Shown: piece by piece, positions 43,296 to 55,271 of the stretch | Layout of the letters: each line of letters opens with the position of its first letter | Numbering within the stretch: position 1 is the first letter of the stretch | Assembly (NCBI GenBank): GCA_021732845.1 | Contig: JAKFUF010000080.1 | Coordinates: 24,622-88,621 of the forward strand | Source of the DNA: Planctomycetaceae bacterium | Lineage (GTDB): Bacteria > Planctomycetota > Planctomycetia > Planctomycetales > Planctomycetaceae | DNA: 64,000 nt | Reading direction: 5' to 3' | Program-made: the position numbers and the translations under genes | Notes under the pieces: generated by a model | The model's database searches: none | What the model was told of the DNA's origin: nothing | What the model saw: the letters and a program-made list of their open reading frames with translations, nothing else

Positions 43296-46200
43296 ATGCA
43301 GACGCTTCAGAACAATGCCAGTGGCTTCGACCGCCACGAGCCGCTGCCGGGTTACCGGACGCTGGACCTGCTGGGCCGGGGCGGATGCGGCGAGGTGTGG
43401 CGGGCAATCGCTCCAGGCGGCATCGCCAAGGCGATCAAGATCATCTACGGCGAGGATCCCTCGCGCGTCGCCAATGAAATGCGGGCCCTGGCCCGCATCA
43501 AGGATGTGCGACATCCGCTGCTGCTGTCCATCGAACGCATCGAGATGGTGGGCGGCAACCTGGTGATGGTGACCGAACTCGCCGACCACAGCCTCAAAGA
43601 CCACTTCCTGCGATTGCGGGAGGCCGAAGCCGTTGGCGTCCCCCAGGAAGAGCTGCTGCAGTACATCGCCGACACGGCCGACGTTTTGGACTTTCTGTAC
43701 GACAAGTTTTCGCTCCAGCATTTGGATGTGAAGCCGGAAAACATCCTGATCGTCAGCGCCCGCGCCAAGCTGGGTGACTTCGGGCTGGTGAAAAGCCTCT
43801 ACGAACGATCTGCCTCGCTAGTGGGCGGCCTGACCCCCACCTACGCGCCGCCGGAACTGTTCGAAGGCAAGCCGACGCGTCAAAGCGACCAGTACAGCCT
43901 GGCAATCGTCTACATGCAGATGCTGACCGGCGTGTTGCCCTTCTCCGGCAGCAGCATGGCGCAGATCGCCACGCAACACCTGCGCGGCGTCCCAGACCTG
44001 TCGGTGCTGCCTTATCGCCAGCGGGCAGTGATCGCCCGGGCCTTGTCCAAGGAGCCGGGGCAGCGATATGAGAGCTGCATGGCCCTGGTCAAGGCGCTGC
44101 GGGCGACAGTTGGGGAATCTGCCGGCGAACGCTCGGACGTCAGCCTGGATGTCTGCACCCTGGGGTCGCGGGGTGAGCCCGCCAACAGGCAGGCCGCCAC
44201 CAATAAGAAATCGCCGACCAGGGCGGCGACCAAACCGGTCAGCCCTCTGCCCCCGGTTCCGGGAAAAGAGACGGACGGCAGCCCGGCCATTCTTGTGGGA
44301 GTCGGCGGGGCAGGTGTTGAGGTGCTGGCCAAGGTTGTGTCGCGTCTTCGCGACCGGTTCGGTGCCCCCGAGAACTGGCCCCCCGTCGAAATGCTGCTGT
44401 TGGACACGAACTGCAAGGCGATTTCGTCGCACTTTCAGGAGGCCGAACTGGCACGCGTCCACGTGATGCCCATCCCTCTGCGTTCCGCCGAGGACTACGG
44501 GGCGACGGGCAATGAGCACTTGCGCTGGCTCGGCCGACGGTGGTACTTCAACATCCCGCGCGACCTCTCCACCGGTGGCTTCCGGCCCTACGGCCGCCTC
44601 GCGCTGATGACCCATGCCCACGCGGTTCGCGAAGCCCTGGCGGGCGTCGTCGGACGCGCCAAGCGGCGCTCGCCGGGGGCGGTCCCACGCGTGATGCTGG
44701 TCAGCTCCATTTCCGGCGGAACCGGGGGCGGCGCGATTCCCGATCTGGCCTATGCGCTCCGCGGCGAACTCAAGTCGCGGGGGCTGCCCGATGAGAATCT
44801 GGAGGGTCTGCTCCTGCATTCCACCGCCCGCAGCAACGCCGAGCGCGACAAGGCTCGCGCGAATGCGTACGCCACGCTCAGTGAACTCAATCATTACAGC
44901 CGACGTGGAGCCCACTATCCGGGTGAGCCACTGCTCGAGACACCGCCGTTTCATGGCGACAATTCCACCTTCGGCACAATCCACCTGTTGCACCTGGGCG
45001 ATGGCCTGGGCCAGCACGACTGGGATCTGGCCACCGATCGTGTGGCGGAACTCGTCTACTGTGCAAACTTCACTCCGGCCCGACAAATCCTGAATCCCAC
45101 GCCGGCCCAGCGCGGTGAAGACGCCGCCCGGCGTGGACGCGTGCGTTCCTGCCACGTTCTATCACTGGGTGCCGGCACCAGCGCGACGATCGCCCAGGCA
45201 GCACAGATTGCATGCAGTGATGTGGTCAAACTGTGGCGTGAAGGGGCGCACACCAAACTGTCCTCAAGCTCATCGACTCCGACGGCAGTCATGAAGTCCC
45301 GGAGCAGCCACTCGGCGACGCGTGCCGCCAAGGTCGAGGCCGCCGTGCGGGCGGAACTGACCCGCTGCAAACTCGACGGCGAAGACCTCGTCGCCGACTG
45401 TGCCCGGGTGCTGGAGATGGAGGTGGGCGGCGTGGGGCAGTTCGTCGAAAAGATCATCGACCAGATACTGTCGTCGACGGCATCGATCACCGACAACTCG
45501 AAGCGCATCGACCGGATCCTCGAAGGGATCGAGATGGTGCTGCAGTGCGAGACCGAGGGCGATCCCGAAGACTCGGCCGATCAACCGTTGTTCCCGCAAA
45601 TCGTCAGCCGCCTGAGCATCCGCACCCAGTCCCGTGCCGATGCCTTCATCGACTGGATCAAAAGCCTGGTCGACTCCCGGGCGGTGCGTGTGGATGGGGC
45701 CCGTGAGCATGCCGCGGAAACCCGCTCTTTGTTGCTGGATACCTGCCTCACAATTCTGTCGCAGTCGTCGACTCTGCACGGGTCGGCGATGGCGGTGGCG
45801 GTGACGCTGCGGTCGGATGAGCCACAGAAGCAGGAGAAGAGCGGCATCGTGGGCTGGATGATGCGTCGCAAGGCTCCGGACGACAAGGCCCGCGCCGTGC
45901 TGTGCATCTATGTCGAGACACGGCTCAAAGAACTGCTGCTCCGGGCTGCTGAAAAGCGTTTGCGCTACGTTGATGCCAACGTCACCCAGTTGATCGACCA
46001 ACTGGATCATCTGGCGCGCGGGCTGGGCCAGCTCTGCCGCCCCGATCGGGAACTTCAGGCACTGGTGGAATCGTCCGACGAACCGCCGCGCGATTCCGAC
46101 TCGGTGATCGACGGTTACCGCCAGAAGATGCTGCAGATGCTGCGTCAGCGGCGGCCCGACATCGCGGTCCGCATTGATGAATCCATCCAACAGGAAGTGT

Positions 46201-46775
46201 TCGGCGACGGGCCGGGACTGCGGAGGCTGCTGGACCCCGATGCCGAGGCGCAAAAACTGCTCCTGCGACCTCTGGCCACATCAGCCCGCCAGGCTGTTTT
46301 GGAATGCATCCGCGACATCAGTTGCCAGTTGATCGGCGGCAACCGGGCGGAGTCCGTCCAAACGAACAGCTTCGATCTGGCGCAGATCATCGCTTCCAGC
46401 CTTCCTGCCGGCAGCGACGACCAGAGGTTCAACACCCAGTTGCTGATCGTACCCGACAACGTCGACCTCGCGGAGCTGCGCGAGCGGCTGGCACCAACGC
46501 ATGCCAACCTGAGCATCGTTTCGGGCCACAAATGCGATGTCACCCTGTGTGGCATCGACAGCCGCACCTCCCTGGCGCGGATCGCCGCTGGGATTATCGG
46601 CGGCGTCGAAGTCTACAAGGAACTGGCCGCCAAGCTCCACACACGGGTCGATTTTGAATGGACGCCACTGGCTGAAAACGATGACGATTCTGACGCCGCC
46701 CCCGAGGCCAGCCGCGCGGACGAAGTTGCCGACTCATCCCCAACCGTGAGCAAGACCATGGTGATCACGGCCTGA
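43296..46775 (+). CDS. Ser/Thr protein kinase fused to tubulin/FtsZ-like GTPase domain
   Basis: About 1159 residues. Kinase domain at about 20-265: glycine loop LLGRGGCGEVW, Lys48 in AIK, catalytic loop HLDVKPENIL (Asp144, with Leu in place of Arg of HRD), DFG at 161-163, and APPELFEGKP. A Pro/Lys-rich linker (~295-325) follows. A Rossmann-like tubulin-superfamily part begins at ~330: AILVGVGGAGVEVLAK, then LLLDTNCK, and the signature SSISGGTGGGAIPD (GGTGGG at 474-479), corresponding to the GTP-binding tubulin/FtsZ loop. The remaining ~550 residues are helical and end in an acidic tail. The start is uncertain among GTG 43275, ATG 43290 and ATG 43296; AGGA at 43285 fits the last. Its FHA-containing neighbour may read its phosphorylation. 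Confidence 0.88.
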   Translation: MQTLQNNASGFDRHEPLPGYRTLDLLGRGGCGEVWRAIAPGGIAKAIKIIYGEDPSRVANEMRALARIKDVRHPLLLSIERIEMVGGNLVMVTELADHSLKDHFLRLREAEAVGVPQEELLQYIADTADVLDFLYDKFSLQHLDVKPENILIVSARAKLGDFGLVKSLYERSASLVGGLTPTYAPPELFEGKPTRQSDQYSLAIVYMQMLTGVLPFSGSSMAQIATQHLRGVPDLSVLPYRQRAVIARALSKEPGQRYESCMALVKALRATVGESAGERSDVSLDVCTLGSRGEPANRQAATNKKSPTRAATKPVSPLPPVPGKETDGSPAILVGVGGAGVEVLAKVVSRLRDRFGAPENWPPVEMLLLDTNCKAISSHFQEAELARVHVMPIPLRSAEDYGATGNEHLRWLGRRWYFNIPRDLSTGGFRPYGRLALMTHAHAVREALAGVVGRAKRRSPGAVPRVMLVSSISGGTGGGAIPDLAYALRGELKSRGLPDENLEGLLLHSTARSNAERDKARANAYATLSELNHYSRRGAHYPGEPLLETPPFHGDNSTFGTIHLLHLGDGLGQHDWDLATDRVAELVYCANFTPARQILNPTPAQRGEDAARRGRVRSCHVLSLGAGTSATIAQAAQIACSDVVKLWREGAHTKLSSSSSTPTAVMKSRSSHSATRAAKVEAAVRAELTRCKLDGEDLVADCARVLEMEVGGVGQFVEKIIDQILSSTASITDNSKRIDRILEGIEMVLQCETEGDPEDSADQPLFPQIVSRLSIRTQSRADAFIDWIKSLVDSRAVRVDGAREHAAETRSLLLDTCLTILSQSSTLHGSAMAVAVTLRSDEPQKQEKSGIVGWMMRRKAPDDKARAVLCIYVETRLKELLLRAAEKRLRYVDANVTQLIDQLDHLARGLGQLCRPDRELQALVESSDEPPRDSDSVIDGYRQKMLQMLRQRRPDIAVRIDESIQQEVFGDGPGLRRLLDPDAEAQKLLLRPLATSARQAVLECIRDISCQLIGGNRAESVQTNSFDLAQIIASSLPAGSDDQRFNTQLLIVPDNVDLAELRERLAPTHANLSIVSGHKCDVTLCGIDSRTSLARIAAGIIGGVEVYKELAAKLHTRVDFEWTPLAENDDDSDAAPEASRADEVADSSPTVSKTMVITA

Positions 46776-46797
46776 TGCCGCCGGGGATCTTCCCGAA

Positions 46798-47238
46798 CTA
46801 CACCCCGTTGAGGATGGGCAGCGTCGGCAGCGCCCGCTTCTGGGACCGCTTCTTTTTGCGCGGTGGCAGCACCGCCTCGGCATACTCCCAGATCTGTTCG
46901 GGGGTTTCGAACAGCCGGTCGTAGAGGAAGTCGTTGTCGTACTCGCACTGCGCCGTGGTGTACTCGCGGCAGATCTCTGGACGGTCCTGGTAGATCCCGC
47001 AGCGGTGGTCGGCCAGCAGATGCTGACAGTCGGAATGGACCGCGACATACCAGGTGTTGTTGTCGACAAAGATCGACACCCGGCCATGCAGCATGAACCA
47101 CCGCATGTTGTCGAAGTCCTTCCAGGTGGTCGGCGTCTCATACGGCAGCGCGAAATACCGGCAGCAGCGGGCCGTGCAATAAGTACACAAGACCTCGCCC
47201 GCCGGCAGATTCTTGCGACGCATCGTGGTGGGGGGCAT
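46798..47238 (-). CDS. YkgJ-family cysteine-cluster protein
   Basis: About 146 residues from ATG 47238. The N-terminal CTYCTARCCRYF and the later SDCQHLLADHRCGIY and RPEICREY supply the cysteines of the YkgJ/CxxCx(n)CC family, a probable Zn- or Fe-S-binding domain of unknown function. It ends in a basic segment (PPRKKKRSQKRA). It is convergent with the kinase-tubulin gene and only 22 bases from its end. It lies downstream of the DUF1549/DUF1553 cytochrome gene on the same strand, so the two could be co-transcribed. Confidence 0.85.
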   Translation of the reverse strand: MPPTTMRRKNLPAGEVLCTYCTARCCRYFALPYETPTTWKDFDNMRWFMLHGRVSIFVDNNTWYVAVHSDCQHLLADHRCGIYQDRPEICREYTTAQCEYDNDFLYDRLFETPEQIWEYAEAVLPPRKKKRSQKRALPTLPILNGV

Positions 47239-47320
47239 GAAACTTTCCAGATTGACGTGACGACTTCGACCGAAAATGTGCTCGCAAAACCGGCCTGTTC
47301 TATCCTGGCACCAGTCCACA

Positions 47321-50446
<3,126 letters not shown>

Positions 50447-50714
50447 TTGGCACCGGTTGGCAAAACATGAGGCAGGTCCATCGTAGTTCACGCCAACCGA
50501 TCGACGAAAGTCTCGGAGAGAGATGGGCGCTGGGCGGGAGGGCGACGTGGCAGCGAGGCTCCAGCTCGTGCCGAGCCGGATCGGCGGTCTCATGCCGGTC
50601 CTCGCCGTGGGGGCAATCGCGGCAACTGGAGTTCAAGCCAGTCCGGTTCTATAACTTCCGTTGATTCGCCTGCCGCTCTGTGAAGATTTGTGGATTCTTG
50701 ACGAGGGTCGACTG

Positions 50715-51632
50715 ATGACAATGCCCAGCTATTTGTCAAACCGAAGGCAGGCTGTTGTGCTGGTCCGCTCCATGATTCTCGCCATGGTGGCTCTGATCAG
50801 TTGGAACTCGGTGGGGTTCTCGACAGAGCCTCCGCCGCGGGCGATCAAGATTTGGCCGAATTTGGCACCCGGCGAAACCACTGATCTGTCCGGTACCGCA
50901 CTGCCCAGGCGCCCGGAGGAGCATCCTCCGGCCACACGCGTGGGTGAGATCACCCAGCCGATGCTGGAGGTGTTTGAGCCGGCTGAGCCACGGGAGCCTA
51001 AAACCGCCGCGCTGATCTGCCCGGGCGGGGGTTACAACTATGTGGTCACCGACAAGGAAGGATCTGAAGCCGCGCTGTGGCTCAACTCACTCGGAGTCAC
51101 GGCCTACGTCCTCCACTACCGGACCAAACTCAAGGAGGGCAAGGAGCACTGGCGGCGGCCGTTGCAGGATGCTCAACGGACGATGAGCCTGTTACGCGGC
51201 GGTACGGTCGAACCCAAATTTGAGCGAATCGGTATTCTGGGGTTCTCGGCGGGTGGTCAGTTGGCCGCACTCGTGGCAACGCGCTCGGGTGAGCGCGAGT
51301 ATGCTCCGGTGGACAAGGTCGACGAACAGTCCTGCCGGCCGGACTTCGCCATGCTGATCTACCCGTGGCAGCTCTATGAACCCGCCACCGGAAAGCTGAT
51401 CCCGCAACTTACGGTGACGACCACCACGCCTCCCGCGTTTCTGGTGCATACCGACGACGACAGCTCGACCTCGCTGGGCAGCGTGTTTTTCTATGCCGCG
51501 CTGAAGCAGCAGAAGGTCCCGGCCGAACTGCACATCTTTCGCAACGGTGGCCACGGTTACGGGCTGCGGCCGGTGGCTGGCTCCCGCGTCGACAGCTGGC
51601 CCGGTGCTGCCGCGGCGTGGTTGCGGCAATAG
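50715..51632 (+). CDS. secreted alpha/beta-hydrolase (acetyl-xylan-esterase/BD-FAE-like)
   Basis: About 305 residues. A signal or anchor segment (RSMILAMVALISWNSVGF) precedes the hydrolase fold. ALICPGGGYNYVV forms the oxyanion region. Nucleophile elbow is GFSAGGQLA (Ser). The acid is in LVHTDDDSS and the catalytic His in RNGGHGYGL. Such enzymes de-esterify plant or microbial polysaccharides; the real ester is not known. The frame is open to 50661, but ATG 50715 follows a GAGG and fits the signal peptide. It begins the rightward polysaccharide-related group. Confidence 0.87.
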   Translation: MTMPSYLSNRRQAVVLVRSMILAMVALISWNSVGFSTEPPPRAIKIWPNLAPGETTDLSGTALPRRPEEHPPATRVGEITQPMLEVFEPAEPREPKTAALICPGGGYNYVVTDKEGSEAALWLNSLGVTAYVLHYRTKLKEGKEHWRRPLQDAQRTMSLLRGGTVEPKFERIGILGFSAGGQLAALVATRSGEREYAPVDKVDEQSCRPDFAMLIYPWQLYEPATGKLIPQLTVTTTTPPAFLVHTDDDSSTSLGSVFFYAALKQQKVPAELHIFRNGGHGYGLRPVAGSRVDSWPGAAAAWLRQ

Positions 51633-51910
51633 GGCGACCGATGGCCGAACGCGCCGGATTTGCCGGTTGAGCCGGAAATGCGGTTGCGCAGCGAAAACTC
51701 AACCTCACTCGTTGACTGCGCCCATCGCAAAGCACCAAGCGGCACACCATGTGTAGCCAGCTTATGAGCAGCATCCGCGCCTGACATCCGAACAGCCACT
51801 CGTCGCGGCCCGGATGGCGACAGACCCATGAGGTCAGGCAGGTTGCGCGGTTCAAGACTGTTCCAGTTCGACCATGATCTGGAGTCCGGCAGGCGCAAAG
51901 GTGTCAAGCG

Positions 51911-53653
51911 ATGGAAGCGGGCGCTTCAAGTCATGAACAACCACTGGCAGCGAGCCTGGCCACCATCCGACCGGGTGCGGTGCCCGAACCGCTGACCTGG
52001 CGCGCCGGCGTGGCGCTGGTCATCATCCTGCTGCTGGCAGTCGCCCTGCGCTGGCCGCTGTTGCCGGCGTCCTACCTGACCGTCGATGAGTCGATGCATG
52101 TCCAGGTCGCCAAGGAGCCCACATTCCTGGCGGCATGGCAGGCGAGCCGCGTTCATACGCATCCGCCGCTGTATTTTCTCGTGTGCCACGCGGTCTGGCG
52201 GCTGGGTTTTCATGAAGAATGGATGCTTCGAATCCCGTCGCTGGTGTTTGGGATCGGCGCGCTGCTGGCAGCTTTTGGCTGGCTGCGGGAACTAACCGGC
52301 AACCGGGCGGCGCTCTGGACCACTGCGTTTCTCGCCGTTTCACCACCGCTGATTGATCTCTCGGCACAGATGCGGGGCTACACGCTGCTGGTGTGCCTGC
52401 TGTTCACCGGCCTGTGGTGCCTCGAACGGGCCTTTCGCGTGCAGTCCGCAGTGCAAATGCTGGCGGGTGGAATCGCGCTGGCGCTGGCGGTGCTGACGCA
52501 CTATGCCGCCGTCTGGTGTCTGGCTGGAATCGGCATCTGTGGGTTGATGCGCTGCCTGTTCCAGACAAATTCTCGGTCAGTCTGGGTGACGTGGGTGGCG
52601 GTCCAGGCGGCTTTGCTCGGGCTGTGCGTGTGGCTCAAGGTGAGCCACGTGTCGACGTTCTCGGGTTCGGTGACCGAGTCGGAACTGTGGGTCTCGACGC
52701 TGGGTCCGAAACTGGCCAGCCAGCCGCTGCTGGGGGTGAGGTTCGCGATTTGGCGGTTGCTGCAACTGCTCGCCTATGTGGCCGGACAGGCAGCCGTGCC
52801 CCTGTTGCTGTTGATTCCGGTGGCCGCCACCGTCCTCTACCGCCGGCGTCGAAAGGCCGGACAGTCACCCGCATTGGGTGTCGAGGCGGTCGCGCAGGTG
52901 CTTGTGCCGGTGTTGTTCGGCATGCTGCTGTTGGTTTGGAAGATCTATCCCCTCAAGGCCGACCGGCATGCATTGTGGCTGCTGCCTGCCGTCTCCCTCG
53001 CGATTGCCGCCTGTGTCGCCGCTTTGATGAGCCGCGGCGGACTGCGCTGGATCGGCTCGTTATTGATGCTGCTGTGGCTCGGCTCGCTGTTGCGGACGAC
53101 CTATCCACCCGTCAGCCCGGCCAGTCCGCAGGAATTTGCGGCAACTGTCGCCAAGTTCCGACAGCAGGTGCCACGTTCATCCATAGTCCTGGTGGATGAT
53201 GCGACGCGCAATGTTCTGGATTACTACCTGGCACGTGACACGCTGAATCTCGGCAGCGTCGTGTGGCACCCAGAACTGGCACCGGTCCGCGCTCCGGTGA
53301 TCACCCGCCGTGCCGCGGAGGGCGCGGCGGCGGAACAGGGTCTGGTGGAATACACCTTCGATGGCTACCAGGTGCTGTCCCTGCCAGTGGTTTTCCTCAG
53401 TGAGAGCCAAGTGTTCCCGTCCCGCAAGGCGTTGGAACAGGTGGCCGGCCTGAAGCCCGGCCAGGAGCTGTGGGTCTGTCATTTTGGACTGTTCGACCCG
53501 CGCAATTCGTTCGGTCTGGTGCAGCAGCGGCAGTTGCGGAACGTGCCACACACCATCGTCTGGCGGCGCGGGGAAAACACGCTGCTGCGGCTCGACCAAA
53601 CCGTCTCGGACAAGCCGAGCGCGGCACCTCTTCAGACGCTGACTGCACATTGA
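51911..53653 (+). CDS. GT39-like polytopic membrane glycosyltransferase
   Basis: 580 residues with at least eight hydrophobic segments. After the first helix (GVALVIILLLAVALRWPLL) is a DExx motif, YLTVDESMHVQVAK, typical of the lumen-facing catalytic loop of GT-C enzymes. HTHPPLYFLVCHAVW follows, as in ArnT/PMT-like transferases. A soluble C-terminal region of about 180 residues begins near ASPQEFAATVAKF. It would transfer a sugar from a polyprenyl-phosphate donor outside the membrane, consistent with the PAP2/GT2 fusion elsewhere in the window. The next gene starts 16 bases after its stop. Confidence 0.83.
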   Translation: MEAGASSHEQPLAASLATIRPGAVPEPLTWRAGVALVIILLLAVALRWPLLPASYLTVDESMHVQVAKEPTFLAAWQASRVHTHPPLYFLVCHAVWRLGFHEEWMLRIPSLVFGIGALLAAFGWLRELTGNRAALWTTAFLAVSPPLIDLSAQMRGYTLLVCLLFTGLWCLERAFRVQSAVQMLAGGIALALAVLTHYAAVWCLAGIGICGLMRCLFQTNSRSVWVTWVAVQAALLGLCVWLKVSHVSTFSGSVTESELWVSTLGPKLASQPLLGVRFAIWRLLQLLAYVAGQAAVPLLLLIPVAATVLYRRRRKAGQSPALGVEAVAQVLVPVLFGMLLLVWKIYPLKADRHALWLLPAVSLAIAACVAALMSRGGLRWIGSLLMLLWLGSLLRTTYPPVSPASPQEFAATVAKFRQQVPRSSIVLVDDATRNVLDYYLARDTLNLGSVVWHPELAPVRAPVITRRAAEGAAAEQGLVEYTFDGYQVLSLPVVFLSESQVFPSRKALEQVAGLKPGQELWVCHFGLFDPRNSFGLVQQRQLRNVPHTIVWRRGENTLLRLDQTVSDKPSAAPLQTLTAH

Positions 53654-53669
53654 GCACGTGAGTTTCATC

Positions 53670-55238
53670 ATGAACACAACCGGTTCACGCGTCCTGGTGT
53701 TTGTCGTGGCTTATGAAGCCGAACGGCACCTCTGCCAGGTTTTCAACCGGATCTCGCGCGATCTCTTCAACCGACCCGATGTGCAGTTTTTGGTCAGCGA
53801 CGACTGCTCGTCCGACCAAGGTCCGGGCCGCCTCAAAGAGTGGCTGCTGGAGGCCGGCATCGAGAATGTCAGTGTGGTGCGGACACCGGCAAACCAAGGG
53901 TATGGTGGAAACCAGAAGATCGGCTTCCGCTATGCCGTCGAAGCCGGGTTCGACCTCGTCATCCTGCTGCATGGCGATGGCCAGTATGCGCCGGAACTGC
54001 TCGGCAAGTTCATCGAAACCTGGAAAGAGACCCAATGCGATGTGCTGCTGGGCACCCGTATGCACTCGTTTCAAAGCGCGCGAAAAGGCGGGATGCCGCT
54101 CTACAAATACCTGGGGAACCGATCTCTGACGGTGTTTCAGAATGCCCTGACCGGCTTGGGACTGTCCGAATATCACACCGGCTATCGCGCCTATTCGGCG
54201 CGGCTGCTGCGGCAGATCCCCTTCGAATTGAACGCTGATGTCTTTCACTTCGACACGGAGATCCTGCTGCAGGCCGCCCACGTGCACGCCAAATTTGTTG
54301 AGATCCCGATCCCCACACACTATGGCGACGAGATCTGCCGGGTTCCCGGTCTCCGCTATGCCTGGGACGTGGTGAAAGCCACGCTCCAATACCGGCTGCA
54401 CGGCTGGGGGATGGTCTGCTCGCCCCGCCTGCGAAATCTCGGCAACAACCGCTATCAGGACAAGACGCACGCACCGTGGAGTTCTCACAGCGTGGCGCTC
54501 AGCCTCCTCCAGAAACACAAGGTGCGAAGCGTCCTCGACCTGGGGTGCGGACCGGGACACGTGGCGCGGGGCTGCATGGATTTGGGAATGAGCGTCACGG
54601 GGGTCGACTGTCAGCGGCCGCCGGCAGAAGTCCCGCTGCGGTTCATCGAAGCCGATCTGGAGCGGGATGCGATTCCCGAGGCTCCCTCCTCCTACGACGC
54701 GGTGCTGCTCTTGGATGTGATTGAGCATCTCGCCGAACCCGAACAGTTTCTATTGAACCTGCGGCATGCCGATTCCGGTCTCAAGCCTGGCCAGCCCGCG
54801 CCGATGTTTGTGATCTCTACTCCCAATGTCGCCTTCCTAGCCATCCGGTTGAACCTGCTGCTGGGCCGGTTCAACTATGCCGAGCGGGGCATTCTGGACA
54901 TCACCCACAAGCGGCTGTTCACCCGGAAGGCCTTGTTCCGCCTGCTCAAAGACTGTGGCTACCGCATCGAATATTCCCGCGGCATCGGCGTGCCGTTTGA
55001 AGCCGTCGTCGGCGGCTGGATGGGACGAATTCTCGGTTCGCTCGCCAGTGCCGGCGCGTGGCTCTGGCCCTCACTCCTGGGTTTTCAAACCCTCGTCGTC
55101 TGCCGTCCAACACCTGGGGTGCGGACGCTCATCAACCAACTGGAAAACGTCCACACCACGCCCGAATTCTCCCAGCAGGTGATGGCCCTGCGGACCGCGA
55201 TTCAGCGCGACGCGAATGTCGAAGTTTCCGCCGTGTGA
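53670..55238 (+). CDS. fusion of GT2 glycosyltransferase and SAM-dependent methyltransferase
   Basis: 522 residues from ATG 53670. Residues 8-240 are GT2: VFVVAYEAERHL, LVSDDCSSD, VILLHGDGQYAPELL (DxD-like), and EYHTGYRAYSARLL. From about 275 a class I methyltransferase: SVLDLGCGPGHVARG (motif I), GVDCQRPP, and YDAVLLLDVIEHLAEPEQ, the pattern of methyltransferase-11/23 enzymes. One chain may therefore make a glycan lipid and methylate its sugar. It begins 16 bases after the GT39-like gene and is followed 33 bases later by the acyltransferase. Confidence 0.88.
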   Translation: MNTTGSRVLVFVVAYEAERHLCQVFNRISRDLFNRPDVQFLVSDDCSSDQGPGRLKEWLLEAGIENVSVVRTPANQGYGGNQKIGFRYAVEAGFDLVILLHGDGQYAPELLGKFIETWKETQCDVLLGTRMHSFQSARKGGMPLYKYLGNRSLTVFQNALTGLGLSEYHTGYRAYSARLLRQIPFELNADVFHFDTEILLQAAHVHAKFVEIPIPTHYGDEICRVPGLRYAWDVVKATLQYRLHGWGMVCSPRLRNLGNNRYQDKTHAPWSSHSVALSLLQKHKVRSVLDLGCGPGHVARGCMDLGMSVTGVDCQRPPAEVPLRFIEADLERDAIPEAPSSYDAVLLLDVIEHLAEPEQFLLNLRHADSGLKPGQPAPMFVISTPNVAFLAIRLNLLLGRFNYAERGILDITHKRLFTRKALFRLLKDCGYRIEYSRGIGVPFEAVVGGWMGRILGSLASAGAWLWPSLLGFQTLVVCRPTPGVRTLINQLENVHTTPEFSQQVMALRTAIQRDANVEVSAV

Positions 55239-55271
55239 AGTTCAATCCTCTGACCACCATTGAGTCGTGCC

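Noticed and set aside
43296..46775. Canonical FtsZ
   Set aside because: The tubulin-like domain lacks the typical FtsZ GGGTGTG sequence and C-terminal tail and is fused to a kinase; it is better described as a divergent tubulin-superfamily protein.
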